Of a stretch of 59,200 nt of DNA, positions 35,000-44,101 are shown one piece after another. The notes below the pieces were generated by a model. It was not told the DNA's origin and did no database searches. It saw only the letters and a list, made by a program, of their open reading frames with translations. Position 1 is the first letter of the stretch. The number at the start of each line of letters is the position of its first letter. Origin of the DNA: an uncultured Christensenellaceae bacterium (GTDB lineage Bacteria > Bacillota > Clostridia > Christensenellales > Borkfalkiaceae); the NCBI GenBank assembly GCA_910588615.1, contig CAJUOI010000010.1, positions 1 to 59,200 of the forward strand, written 5' to 3'. The translations under genes were made by a program, and so were the position numbers.

Positions 35000-35461
35000 A
35001 TGAAAGGTCTTCTGGGAACGTTCGAGCATCAGCTCGACGAAAAAAACAGAATCAGAATTCCTGCGAAGTTCCTCGAAGTATTCAAAAATGAGTACGCGAA
35101 CGAGGCGCTTTATTTCGTTATGTACAACCGCAACAGAGTTGCGATGATGTCGGAATCCGTTCTGCATTCCAAGCTTGCGATTCTCGGCGAGGTTCTCCCA
35201 AACGATGAAGAGGGCTCCGACGCCATTTCAAGACTTTACGGCTCGATCGAGGACGTAAACAAGGACGGACAGGGCAGAGCGATTATTCCCAAGCTGCACC
35301 GCAGAGAAGCTTCCATCGAAAAAGAGGTCGTAACGGTGGGAATGGGCAACTACATTGAAATCTGGGCGAAAGAAGTTCGTGCGGCACAAATAGACAGCAT
35401 GACGCTGAGCGAAGCGAATAAAAAGGCGTATGCGAGGCTGCAGACGCAAAAGGGAGTATGA
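35000..35461 (+). CDS. mraZ: Transcriptional regulator MraZ
   Basis: 153 residues with two SpoVT/AbrB-like repeats; LLGTFEHQLDEKNRIRIPAKF and DGQGRAIIPKLHR are the conserved DXXXR blocks. MraZ is a DNA-binding repressor of the division cluster promoter. Start at ATG 35000: homology begins there and the consensus promoter lies upstream, inside the longer open frame. It overlaps rsmH by ATGA. Confidence 0.96.
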   Translation: MKGLLGTFEHQLDEKNRIRIPAKFLEVFKNEYANEALYFVMYNRNRVAMMSESVLHSKLAILGEVLPNDEEGSDAISRLYGSIEDVNKDGQGRAIIPKLHRREASIEKEVVTVGMGNYIEIWAKEVRAAQIDSMTLSEANKKAYARLQTQKGV

Positions 35462-36387
35462 GCGCGTATCACCGTCCCATCATGGTGGACGAAGTCATCC
35501 GAGGGCTTGACGTAAAAGACGGCGGCGTTTATTTCGACGGAACGCTAGGCGGAGGAAACCATTCCTATGAAATCCTTGCCGCAAACCCTACGGTGAAAAT
35601 CGTGGGAACTGACAGGGATCCGGAGGCCATCGAAGAGGCGGGCAAACGTCTGAACGAGTTTCGGGACAGGGCAATCGTCGTCAAGAGCGACTTCAAGGAT
35701 TACGAAAGAGTCCTTGAAGAATTGCAAATAGAGAAAATCGACGGATATCTTCTGGATTTGGGGATCAGCTCGCATCAAATCGACTCCGAACGACGCGGGT
35801 TCGCCTATAGAATGAAAAACGCTCCGCTCGACATGAGAATGGATACGGGTGCCGCGCTTTCGGCAAGGGACGTTGTAAACGGCTATTCGGAAGAGGCGCT
35901 TCGAAGAATTTTAAGAGAATACGGCGAAGAACGGTTTGCCTCGGCAATCGTGAGAAATATCGTAAGACGGCGGCAGACAAAACCGATAGAAACCTGCGGA
36001 GAGCTGGAAGAGCTCGTTCGGGATGGGATTCCTCCGAAATTCAGGACACCCGCGTGTGCCAGACAGAGTTTTCAGGCAATCCGGATCGAAGTCAACGGCG
36101 AGCTTGCGGGGCTCGATAAATGTGTCGAGGGGCTGACGAGGCGCCTCAAAAAAAACGGGAGAGGATGCGTCATCACGTTTCACTCGTTGGAGGACAGAAT
36201 CGTCAAACGGGTATTTCAAAAGCTGGCAAGCGGATGCGTGTGCCCCAAAGAACTACCCGTATGCGTTTGCGGAAAAAAAGAGGAGATTGAGCTCGTCGGA
36301 AGATACACTGCGAGCGAATTGGAAACAAAGGAGAATTCGCGCAGTAAAAGCGCTAAATTGAGAGTCGTCCGAAAAATTACGGAATGA
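35458..36387 (+). CDS. rsmH: 16S rRNA (cytosine-1402-N4) methyltransferase
   Basis: 309 residues. SAM-dependent methylation of C1402 in the ribosomal P site. HRPIMVDEVI at the start, SAM loop FDGTLGGGNHS, and GFAYRMKNAPLDMRMD are typical. ATGA overlap with mraZ, the usual pairing. Confidence 0.96.
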   Translation: MSAYHRPIMVDEVIRGLDVKDGGVYFDGTLGGGNHSYEILAANPTVKIVGTDRDPEAIEEAGKRLNEFRDRAIVVKSDFKDYERVLEELQIEKIDGYLLDLGISSHQIDSERRGFAYRMKNAPLDMRMDTGAALSARDVVNGYSEEALRRILREYGEERFASAIVRNIVRRRQTKPIETCGELEELVRDGIPPKFRTPACARQSFQAIRIEVNGELAGLDKCVEGLTRRLKKNGRGCVITFHSLEDRIVKRVFQKLASGCVCPKELPVCVCGKKEEIELVGRYTASELETKENSRSKSAKLRVVRKITE

Positions 36388-36425
36388 ATGGACGAGGGGA
36401 AGAATAAGATATAAGGAGTACGACC

Positions 36426-37289
36426 ATGGCAGGTTCGGCAATTTTAGAAAGGGAAATCGCAAGACAGGAAACCTTTGCAACCAAAGAAAGAGAAATGTCG
36501 AGAGAGGAGCGGGAACACCGGAATAAAATTTCGGCGAATTATGATATTTTCCGTTATTCCGACAATACGTCTTGGGCGGACCCTGCGGTGCGCGCACAGG
36601 AGCGCTACGAAATTCCCGAAGCGTTCCGTCAGGCGGAAGAGGAAACGAGCAATAGAGCCTATGCGCCCGCGCAGTCTGCACCTGCATGGAAACCCGCATC
36701 CAATTCTGCCGCTACCGTTGTAAGACACGGCGGCTTGTTCGAGGACGTTAATTTCATCAACGGAGACCTCGTTTACACTCGCGATATGGAGGCGTTGACG
36801 ATGGCGCCCGAAGCGCCTGCGGCGACACCCGCAGCGGCGCCCGTGGCTGCGCCTGCGCCTCAGGTTGCTCCCGCAGACCGCCGCGAGGCGGTAGCAGCAA
36901 CGGCTCCTTCCGACTTACCGGCGACCGACGAGGACGCGGTTCCCACGCGCCGTACAATGGACACGTTAATCCGCCCGATGGCGGCGATGGCGAAGCCCGA
37001 AGCGACGGAGGAAACCAACTTAAAAACGGGAGTGTTTGCTTCGCTTTCGCTAAAGACGAAAATCGTGCTCGCCTCGATTGCGGCGGCAATCATTCTGGCA
37101 ATTGCAATCGTCTGCATCAATACAGGGTTGATCAATTCGCTTGACGGAAAAATTTCCAACCTCCGCACCCGTGCGGCGGAAGAGCAACAGACGTACGAAA
37201 AGATTGTGGAGGAAATCGAATCGTTCAACGATCCGAACAATGAAACGGTTCGTCTTTGGGCGGAAGAGCACGGAATGACGAGACCGTAA
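36426..37289 (+). CDS. FtsL-like division protein with long cytoplasmic extension
   Basis: 287 residues, against about 100-120 for a typical FtsL. Residues 1-210 are hydrophilic: a charged start (1-35), a middle segment with FRYSDNTSW, and an Ala/Pro-rich stretch at about 127-150. One membrane helix follows at about 211-232, then a heptad-like segment at 236-265 that would form the extracytoplasmic coiled coil. Position between rsmH and the division PBP and the C-terminal layout identify it as FtsL-like; sequence alone would not. AAGGAG precedes the ATG. Confidence 0.72.
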   Translation: MAGSAILEREIARQETFATKEREMSREEREHRNKISANYDIFRYSDNTSWADPAVRAQERYEIPEAFRQAEEETSNRAYAPAQSAPAWKPASNSAATVVRHGGLFEDVNFINGDLVYTRDMEALTMAPEAPAATPAAAPVAAPAPQVAPADRREAVAATAPSDLPATDEDAVPTRRTMDTLIRPMAAMAKPEATEETNLKTGVFASLSLKTKIVLASIAAAIILAIAIVCINTGLINSLDGKISNLRTRAAEEQQTYEKIVEEIESFNDPNNETVRLWAEEHGMTRP

Positions 37290-37316
37290 AAATTCTGACC
37301 GACGGAGGACGCTACA

Positions 37317-39065
37317 ATTAAAAAGACGGATTTTTCGCTTTCCGTTTTACGAAAGAGGTTATTTGCCGTAATTATGGCAATAGCCTTTATTTTTTGTCTT
37401 TTTCTTGCCAGATTCTTCTATATTCAGGTGATATGGGAGGATGATTTGCACTATTTAGCGCTCGACCAGTGGACGCGGGAAATTCCCGTGGTGGCGGGCA
37501 GAGGGAAGATTTTCGATCGTAACGGGGAATTGCTTGCAGGCAATTCCGCCGCATACAGCGTGTACGCGCGTGCCAATGCGGTAACGGATGCCGCTGGCGG
37601 AGCAAATTTGCTGTCTGCCGCCCTCGGCGTTTCGTATGACGAAGTATATCGAAAGCTGACGGACAAGAGTCGTTCGGAAATTACCGTTGTGCGTCACACG
37701 GAAAAGAGCGTTGCCGAGCGAATCGAGGGGGCGAATGTCAACGGGGTATATTATGCGCGAGACGACAAGCGCATTTATCCATTTGGCGAACTCGCCTGCC
37801 AGACGATCGGGTTTACCGCCTTTGATTTATCGGGAACGACAGGGGTGGAACAGTACTATAATTCCTATCTGGCAGGTACGAACGGGGAAATTTTATTCGA
37901 AAGCGACCTCGTCGGTGTGGACATTGCGGGGGCGACGGCGGCGTATCTTCCCGCCGAAAACGGATTGAACGTGCGTCTTACGCTCGACTACCGCATTCAG
38001 GCCGCTGCTGAGGAGGCGATGGCGAAGGTCTATCGTGAGACGAACGCCAAGCGCGCGGAGTGTATCGTGCTTGATCCGAATGATTTTTCCGTGCTTGCTA
38101 TGGTGAATCTTCCTTCCTACGATTTAAACGATATTCCGCGGGACGATATGCAACGGCTGAACGACGAGTCGCGCAACCGAATCGTCAGCGACATTTATGA
38201 GCCTGGCTCGACGTTTAAAATTATCACTGCGGCGGCGAATATCGAAGAAACGTTGAAGGGGAACGCAAGCGCTCTTGCGCTCAATCACGTTTATCCCAGC
38301 TCCCGTACTCGCACGGTGGATGGAACGACGATTCGCTGTTGGAGCGATCATTCAAACGGAAAGCATTCCAACCAGACGCTTGCCGAGGCTTTGAACAACA
38401 GTTGCAACCCCTGTTTTGTGGATATTGCCCTGTCGCTCGGCAAGGAAACTTTTTATTCCTATTTGTCTGCATTCCGTTTTGGGGCGGCGACGGGAGTTGA
38501 TTTTTCGGGTGAGGCAATCGGAATGCTGCTGCCCGAAGCAAGCGTTCAAAATTGCGATTTGGCGAGAATCGGGTTCGGACAGACGATTGCGGTTACGCCG
38601 TTGCAACTTGCCGCCGCCTGTGCTTCTGCTGTCAACGGCGGTTATTACTATACGCCTCACGTTGTGGACGAGATTTTTTCGGACGACGGTTCGGTGCGGG
38701 AAAAGTCGCAAAAATCCCTCGTTGCGCGCACGGTCAGCGAGAAAGCTTCGGAGGTTCTTGCATCCATGCTTGAAGGGGTGGTGCGCGACGGCAGTGGAAA
38801 AAAAGCGTATATCGAGGGGTATCGTGTGGCGGGCAAGACGGGTACGGCACAGAAATATGAGAACGGGCTGATAGCGCAGGGGAAATATGTGTCTTCCTTT
38901 ATCGGATTTTTTCCCGCAAACGCGCCCCGTTATCTTGCACTCGTCGTCGTAGACGAGCCGCAGGGGTCCTATTACGGCAGTACGGTCGCCGCACCCTGCG
39001 CCAAGGAAATATTCGAAAAAATCATTGCGATTCAGGACTTGAAGCCGTTTGCGGAGGGAGTATGA
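37317..39065 (+). CDS. ftsI: Division-specific class B penicillin-binding protein (PBP2/FtsI type), apparent ATT start
   Basis: Monofunctional transpeptidase crosslinking septal peptidoglycan. With the ATT start it has 582 residues: basic cytoplasmic leader (LRKR), membrane helix at about 16-37, dimerisation domain, then Ser298 in STFK, SCN at 362-364 and KTG at 507-509. The first ATG (37374) would cut off the leader and part of the helix and has a poor ribosome site. ATT at 37317 lies 8 bases after GGAGG (37304-37308), and no ATG, GTG, TTG or CTG exists between. There is no PASTA domain, so it is more FtsI/PbpB-like than SpoVD-like. Overlaps murE by ATGA. Confidence 0.92.
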   Translation: MKKTDFSLSVLRKRLFAVIMAIAFIFCLFLARFFYIQVIWEDDLHYLALDQWTREIPVVAGRGKIFDRNGELLAGNSAAYSVYARANAVTDAAGGANLLSAALGVSYDEVYRKLTDKSRSEITVVRHTEKSVAERIEGANVNGVYYARDDKRIYPFGELACQTIGFTAFDLSGTTGVEQYYNSYLAGTNGEILFESDLVGVDIAGATAAYLPAENGLNVRLTLDYRIQAAAEEAMAKVYRETNAKRAECIVLDPNDFSVLAMVNLPSYDLNDIPRDDMQRLNDESRNRIVSDIYEPGSTFKIITAAANIEETLKGNASALALNHVYPSSRTRTVDGTTIRCWSDHSNGKHSNQTLAEALNNSCNPCFVDIALSLGKETFYSYLSAFRFGAATGVDFSGEAIGMLLPEASVQNCDLARIGFGQTIAVTPLQLAAACASAVNGGYYYTPHVVDEIFSDDGSVREKSQKSLVARTVSEKASEVLASMLEGVVRDGSGKKAYIEGYRVAGKTGTAQKYENGLIAQGKYVSSFIGFFPANAPRYLALVVVDEPQGSYYGSTVAAPCAKEIFEKIIAIQDLKPFAEGV

Positions 39066-40495
39066 AATTATCGGAGTTTGCACGGGAAATCGAAAACGCA
39101 CGCGTCGTCGGCGAAGACGCTGAAATAGCTTCGCTCTGTACGGACAGCCGTGTCGCAGGAAAAGGTGATTTGTTCTTTTGTCTGAGGGGAACGCACGTCG
39201 ATTCGCACCGTTTTATCGACGAGGCTTGTAAAAAGGGGGCTTCGGCGGTTGTTTCCGAACAGGAAACGGAAGCTCCGTCTCAGCTGATCGTTCCCGACGG
39301 GCGCGTAGCGATGGCACGCATCTCTGCCGCTTTTTACGGACATCCCGAACGCAAAATGAAAATCGTGGGTGTTACGGGAACGAATGGCAAGACGACCGTG
39401 TGCCACATGATTTACAACATCATGAAAGCGGCGGGAAAGAAGGCGGGGATCATCGGCACCCTCGGCGCGGAGTACGGCACGCGGACCTTTGCGCCCGTAT
39501 TGACGACGCCTGATCCTGTTTTCCTCTTTTCCGTGCTTTCCGATATGGCGAAGGACGGGGTGGAGGTAGTTGCAATGGAGGTATCCGCGCACGCGCTGGC
39601 GCTGAAAAAAGAGTGCCCGATCGTGTACGACGTTGCGGTGTTTACCAATCTTACGCGAGATCATCTCGATTTTTTTGCTGACATGAATGCTTACGGTGCG
39701 GCGAAAAAAACCTTGTTTTCCCCCGAGCGTACCCGCTTTTCTGTTTTAAATTCGGACGATGAGTTTTCGCGCCTGCTGACGGGAACGGAGCATGAAACGT
39801 ATGGCTTGGAGAATCCTGCCGATTGTTTTGCGGTCGTCGAGCGGGAGGATTTGCGCGGTAGCGAACTGCTTCTTAATCTCAGCGACGAATTGGTGGAGAC
39901 GAAACTGCATATGACGGGACGGCACAATATTTCCAATGCGCTCGCCGCCGCTTCCGCCGCGCGCAGGCTTGGAGCGGACGGAAAGGCAATCGGAAAGGGG
40001 CTTTCCGAAATGACGGGGGTGAACGGGCGTTTGGAATGGGTTGCCTCGATAAACGGGGCGGACGTATTCGTGGACTTTGCGCATACACCCGACGGGTTAC
40101 AAAAATCTCTTTCCGCGCTGCGGGCGCATTGTCGGGGTCGGCTCTCGGTTCTGTTCGGCTGCGGCGGCAACCGCGATAGCGGAAAACGGGCGAAAATGGG
40201 TGAGACTGCAGCGAAGTTTGCCGATTTTTCCGTAATAACTTCAGACAATCCGCGCTACGAGGATCCTTGCGCCATTATGTCCGAAATCGAAGCGGGATTT
40301 GCGCCCGTGTCAAAAAGCTATGTTGCCATCGAGGACAGAGAAAAGGCGACGGGATACGCTCTCAACCGTTTGCGGGGGGGCGACGTACTGTTGATTGCAG
40401 GCAAAGGCGGGGAGACTTATCAGGAGATTATGGGAATAAAATACGGATATGATGACAAAGATGTAATCACGTCTTACCTTAGGAAACGGCTATGA
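39062..40495 (+). CDS. murE: UDP-MurNAc-tripeptide synthetase, meso-diaminopimelate type
   Basis: 477 residues. It adds the third stem-peptide residue to UDP-MurNAc-Ala-Glu. ATP loop GVTGTNGKTT; the motif selecting meso-diaminopimelate, DNPR, is present in ITSDNPRYEDP. This tells us the wall contains meso-DAP and the cell needs an epimerase or dehydrogenase route to it. ATGA overlaps on both sides (PBP and mraY). No murF follows. Confidence 0.95.
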   Translation: MKLSEFAREIENARVVGEDAEIASLCTDSRVAGKGDLFFCLRGTHVDSHRFIDEACKKGASAVVSEQETEAPSQLIVPDGRVAMARISAAFYGHPERKMKIVGVTGTNGKTTVCHMIYNIMKAAGKKAGIIGTLGAEYGTRTFAPVLTTPDPVFLFSVLSDMAKDGVEVVAMEVSAHALALKKECPIVYDVAVFTNLTRDHLDFFADMNAYGAAKKTLFSPERTRFSVLNSDDEFSRLLTGTEHETYGLENPADCFAVVEREDLRGSELLLNLSDELVETKLHMTGRHNISNALAAASAARRLGADGKAIGKGLSEMTGVNGRLEWVASINGADVFVDFAHTPDGLQKSLSALRAHCRGRLSVLFGCGGNRDSGKRAKMGETAAKFADFSVITSDNPRYEDPCAIMSEIEAGFAPVSKSYVAIEDREKATGYALNRLRGGDVLLIAGKGGETYQEIMGIKYGYDDKDVITSYLRKRL

Positions 40496-41442
40496 AGGAA
40501 ATTTTAATTGGTCTGATCTTTTCGTTCTTGCTTTCGGCGGCACTCTGCGTGGGGTTGATTCCGATTTTAAAAAAACTGAATGCGGGACAGAACATTTTGC
40601 ATTATGTGAAGGAGCATAAGGACAAGGGGGGGACGCCTACTATGGGCGGACTTGCCTTTGTGCTTGCTGCAGTTACGGTTGTGCTTGCGGCGGTCGGTGT
40701 CGGGGACAAGCCTCTGCTTGTTGCGCTTGCGGTCGGGGTTGGGTATCTTCTTGTCGGATTTCTTGACGATTTGTTGAAGAAAAAGCGGGCGGATAACCTT
40801 GGGCTTCGTCCGTATCAAAAAATCGTCTTTCAATTGGCGGTTGCGATTCTCGCGTCCGTATATTGCTGTCTGAACGGGCTCACGGTGCTTCGCGTTCCGT
40901 TTACTCGCCTTGAGTACGACGTCGGTTGGTGGATGATGCCGATCGGAATTTTTATCTTTGTTGCTACGGTGAACAGCGTGAATCTAACGGACGGGCTTGA
41001 CGGACTTGCGGGCTCGGTGAGTGCCGCCTTCTTTCTTTGCTTCGGTGTGTTGATTTCGTTGCAGAATGGAAACGGCAAACTTTCCCTTTTATCTTTCTGT
41101 CTCGTCGGCGCACTTCTCGGCTATCTTATCTTTAATACCAACCGTGCAAGTCTTTTTATGGGTGATACGGGGTCCCTGTCCCTCGGCGGGTTTGCCGCTT
41201 CCGTAGCACTATTTTCCGGAAATGCTCTGGTGATCCCGATTGCGGGAATAATGTTTGTCCTTTCAAGCATATCTGTGATTATTCAGGTAATATACTATAA
41301 AAAAACGGGCAAACGCGTATTTCTGATGGCGCCGATCCATCACCATTTTCAAGAGAAAGGTTATTCGGAGGGAAAGATCGCTTACGCATACGCCGTCTTA
41401 ACGCTGATGGCGGGCGCGTCGGTATTGCTGCCGTTTGTCTGA
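40492..41442 (+). CDS. mraY: Phospho-N-acetylmuramoyl-pentapeptide transferase
   Basis: 316 residues, about ten membrane helices. It makes lipid I. GGTPTMGGL, NLTDGLDGLAG with the catalytic Asp residues and APIHHHFQ are intact. It overlaps murE directly where murF is often found. Confidence 0.96.
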   Translation: MKEILIGLIFSFLLSAALCVGLIPILKKLNAGQNILHYVKEHKDKGGTPTMGGLAFVLAAVTVVLAAVGVGDKPLLVALAVGVGYLLVGFLDDLLKKKRADNLGLRPYQKIVFQLAVAILASVYCCLNGLTVLRVPFTRLEYDVGWWMMPIGIFIFVATVNSVNLTDGLDGLAGSVSAAFFLCFGVLISLQNGNGKLSLLSFCLVGALLGYLIFNTNRASLFMGDTGSLSLGGFAASVALFSGNALVIPIAGIMFVLSSISVIIQVIYYKKTGKRVFLMAPIHHHFQEKGYSEGKIAYAYAVLTLMAGASVLLPFV

Positions 41443-41472
41443 TTTCCGTGAAGGCGGAAAAAGGAGTGTTTT

Positions 41473-42879
41473 ATGTATTTTGAAAGACAAACGTTTCTCG
41501 TTGCGGGACTGTCGCGGTCCGGAACAGCCGCCGCCGAGTACCTCCTGTTGAATGGGGCAAAAGTTTACGTGTTCGACGACGTGGAGGACGCGAATGTTGC
41601 CGAAGCGCGTGCTGCACTGACGCAGAAGGGTTGCATCGGAATCAGAAGAGAGGAATTGTCCGAAGCGGTGGAATTGTGCGACATTCTCGTGCTGAGTCCG
41701 GGGATCCCTGTCGACCACCCGCTGCCCGTGGCGTTTAAAAAGGCGGGCAAGCGCATCGTGGGCGAATCGGAGCTCGGTGCGGTCGCGTTGAAGTGTCCCG
41801 TTGTTGCGGTAACCGGCACGAACGGAAAGACGACTACGGTAACAATGCTCGAAAGCATTCTGCGCACGGCGGGGAAAAATGCGGTTGCTTGCGGAAACGT
41901 GGGGAAGCCGATTACCTCGTGTATCAAGAGTTTGGGCGAGGACGGCGTTGCCGTTGCCGAGATTTCCTCGTTTCAGCTTGAAACGCTGACTTCGCTTCGT
42001 CCGCACATCGCCGTCGTTCTAAACGTTACGGAAGATCACTTGAACCGGCACTACAACATGGATAACTACGTGTATCTGAAATCGCGTCTTTTGAAAAACA
42101 GTACGGAAAGCGAATACGCCGTTCTCAATTACGATGACGAAATAGTAAAAGGCTTTGCAGAAAAGACGAAGGCGAAAGTCGTTTGGTTTTCCATTAAGCA
42201 GCGGGTGGAAGGGGCGTATCTCTCCGATGGCTGGCTCTGCTACAACGGGGAACGCATTCTTTCCTGGGAGGAAGTTCCCGTGGACGGACTACATAATGCC
42301 GCCAACGCTTTAGCGGCTCTGGCGTCGGCAAGGCTCATGGGCGCGGGGAACGCATCGATTATTGCGGCGCTGAAATCCTTTAAGGGTGTACGGCACCGTC
42401 TGGAAAAAATCGGGCAGTGCGGCGGGGTAACCTTTATCGACGATTCCAAGGCTACCAATGTGGACTCCGCGGTAAAGGCGCTCGGAAGCATCAAGGGGGA
42501 AACGGTGCTGCTCTTGGGCGGGAAGGATAAGGGGTACTCCTACGAACCGCTGTTCGATGCAATGAGGAACTCGAGCGTGGTGCACGCCGTCCTATACGGA
42601 GAAAATGCTTTCCGTATTCTCGACGCTGCGCTGAAAAAGGGATTTACGCAGGTAACGCTTTGCCGTCCCTTCCCGTTAGCTGTGCGCGTTGCCTATCTTA
42701 CGGCGAAGCGCGGGCAAAACGTCTTGCTTTCTCCTGCGTCTGCAAGCTTTGATGCGTTTAAGAATTATGAGGAGCGCGGAGACAGGTTCCGAGAGGTATT
42801 CGAGACGCTGTTGAAAGAAAATGAGGCTGCGGAGAGTACGCCGCCGACGGGAGATTTTAGTGAAGAAACGTCGGAATAA
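41473..42879 (+). CDS. murD: UDP-N-acetylmuramoylalanine--D-glutamate ligase
   Basis: 468 residues. It adds D-glutamate, made by MurI nearby, to UDP-MurNAc-L-Ala. N-terminal Rossmann domain LVAGLSRSGTAAAEYL, ATP loop VTGTNGKTT, and ENVTEDHLNRH-type region VLNVTEDHLNRH. AAAAAGGAG precedes the ATG. Its last 20 bases overlap ftsW. Confidence 0.96.
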   Translation: MYFERQTFLVAGLSRSGTAAAEYLLLNGAKVYVFDDVEDANVAEARAALTQKGCIGIRREELSEAVELCDILVLSPGIPVDHPLPVAFKKAGKRIVGESELGAVALKCPVVAVTGTNGKTTTVTMLESILRTAGKNAVACGNVGKPITSCIKSLGEDGVAVAEISSFQLETLTSLRPHIAVVLNVTEDHLNRHYNMDNYVYLKSRLLKNSTESEYAVLNYDDEIVKGFAEKTKAKVVWFSIKQRVEGAYLSDGWLCYNGERILSWEEVPVDGLHNAANALAALASARLMGAGNASIIAALKSFKGVRHRLEKIGQCGGVTFIDDSKATNVDSAVKALGSIKGETVLLLGGKDKGYSYEPLFDAMRNSSVVHAVLYGENAFRILDAALKKGFTQVTLCRPFPLAVRVAYLTAKRGQNVLLSPASASFDAFKNYEERGDRFREVFETLLKENEAAESTPPTGDFSEETSE

Positions 42880-44053
42880 CTTGCGGAAAACGCAGCCCGT
42901 TCCGCAGGGCAAAGAGCGTGGCGGCAGAGGGGATTTGCTATTCCTTTTTGCCGTCGTGTTGTTGGCGGCGTTCGGTGTTGTTGCCGTGTATTCCGCAAGC
43001 AGCTATAACGCCGAAGTGCAGTACGGCGATTCACTGTATTTTTTCCGTAAACAGCTTGTTGGCTTTTTGCTTGGATTGGCGGCGATGGCGGGAATAAGCT
43101 TTCTCCCGCACGGAAAATTGAAAAAAATCGGCATTCCCGCTTTGATTTTATCGCTCGTTTTGCTTGCGCTAGTTTTTATCCCCGGAGTCGGCAGAACAAA
43201 CTACGGCGCAACGCGTTGGATCGGGCTGGGTCCGATTACCATTCAGCCATCCGAAATCGCCAAGTACGGCTTTATTTTGTTTGCGGCGGGATATTTTGCA
43301 AAAAATCCTTCGAGAATGCGTTCGCTGAAAGGAATTTTGCCTGTGCTGGGTGCGGGAATCGGCATTTGCGTGCTAATCATGATGGAACCGAATATGTCTG
43401 TTACCATGTGTGTCGGCGCGTTGATGATCGGCATGATTTTTCTCGGAGGCACTTCTTATAAGACGCTCGCGATCGTCTGCATTCCCGCTTTGCTGCTCGT
43501 GCCGGTGTTGATCGCAGCGGAACCGTACCGTTTGCAGAGGCTTTCTGCGTTCGTCAATCCTTGGGCTTCGCCGAAGGAAGAGGGCTATCAGTTGATACAG
43601 TCGCTGTACGCGCTCGGGAATGGGAAATTTTTCGGGGTCGGACTTTTCAATTCCCGGCAAAAATATCGTTTTTTACCTTTCGCGGAAAGCGACTTTATTC
43701 TTTCCGTAATTGCCGAAGAAACGGGCTTTTTCGGTGTACTGATTTTGTTTGCGCTAATTGGTTTTATCGTCTATCGCGGATTTAAAATCGCCAATTCGTG
43801 CAACGATTTTTTCGGATATATGCTTGTTTCCGGCATAATCCTCGTGTTTGCGGTGCAATCCGCGCTCAACGCTCTCGTCGTCAGCGGATGTATTCCGCCG
43901 ACGGGACTGCCGCTGCCGCTCGTGAGCGCAGGCAACACGTCCCTTGTCGTTACCATGGCGGGAATGGGCGTTGTCTACGGAGTATCAAGGCACACCGCGC
44001 CGAAAAAATTCATAAGATATAGTAACAAAACGCCTGACCCGGCGAAGGGATAG
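42860..44053 (+). CDS. ftsW: Septal peptidoglycan polymerase FtsW (SEDS family)
   Basis: 397 residues from GTG 42860, which has GGGAG 6 bases upstream; an ATG further up at 42821 lies inside murD and lacks such a site. Ten or so membrane helices; GATRWIGLGPITIQPSE, AEETGFFGV and the end block GCIPPTGLPLPLVSAGNTS are conserved. It polymerises lipid II with the division PBP. No murG follows, unlike many dcw clusters. Confidence 0.94.
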   Translation: MKKRRNNLRKTQPVPQGKERGGRGDLLFLFAVVLLAAFGVVAVYSASSYNAEVQYGDSLYFFRKQLVGFLLGLAAMAGISFLPHGKLKKIGIPALILSLVLLALVFIPGVGRTNYGATRWIGLGPITIQPSEIAKYGFILFAAGYFAKNPSRMRSLKGILPVLGAGIGICVLIMMEPNMSVTMCVGALMIGMIFLGGTSYKTLAIVCIPALLLVPVLIAAEPYRLQRLSAFVNPWASPKEEGYQLIQSLYALGNGKFFGVGLFNSRQKYRFLPFAESDFILSVIAEETGFFGVLILFALIGFIVYRGFKIANSCNDFFGYMLVSGIILVFAVQSALNALVVSGCIPPTGLPLPLVSAGNTSLVVTMAGMGVVYGVSRHTAPKKFIRYSNKTPDPAKG

Positions 44054-44078
44054 CCCTATTAGGGTCTTTCGGCGTTTT
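44027..44078 (+). terminator. Terminator-like hairpin overlapping the ftsW stop
   Basis: AAAACGCC (44027-44034) pairs with GGCGTTTT (44071-44078), and inside it GACCC (44036-44040) with GGGTC (44062-44066). The ftsW stop lies in the loop. The U-run is short, so it probably attenuates rather than stops transcription into murA. Confidence 0.45.
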
Positions 44079-44101
44079 CTTAGAAACACGAGGAGACAGC
44101 G

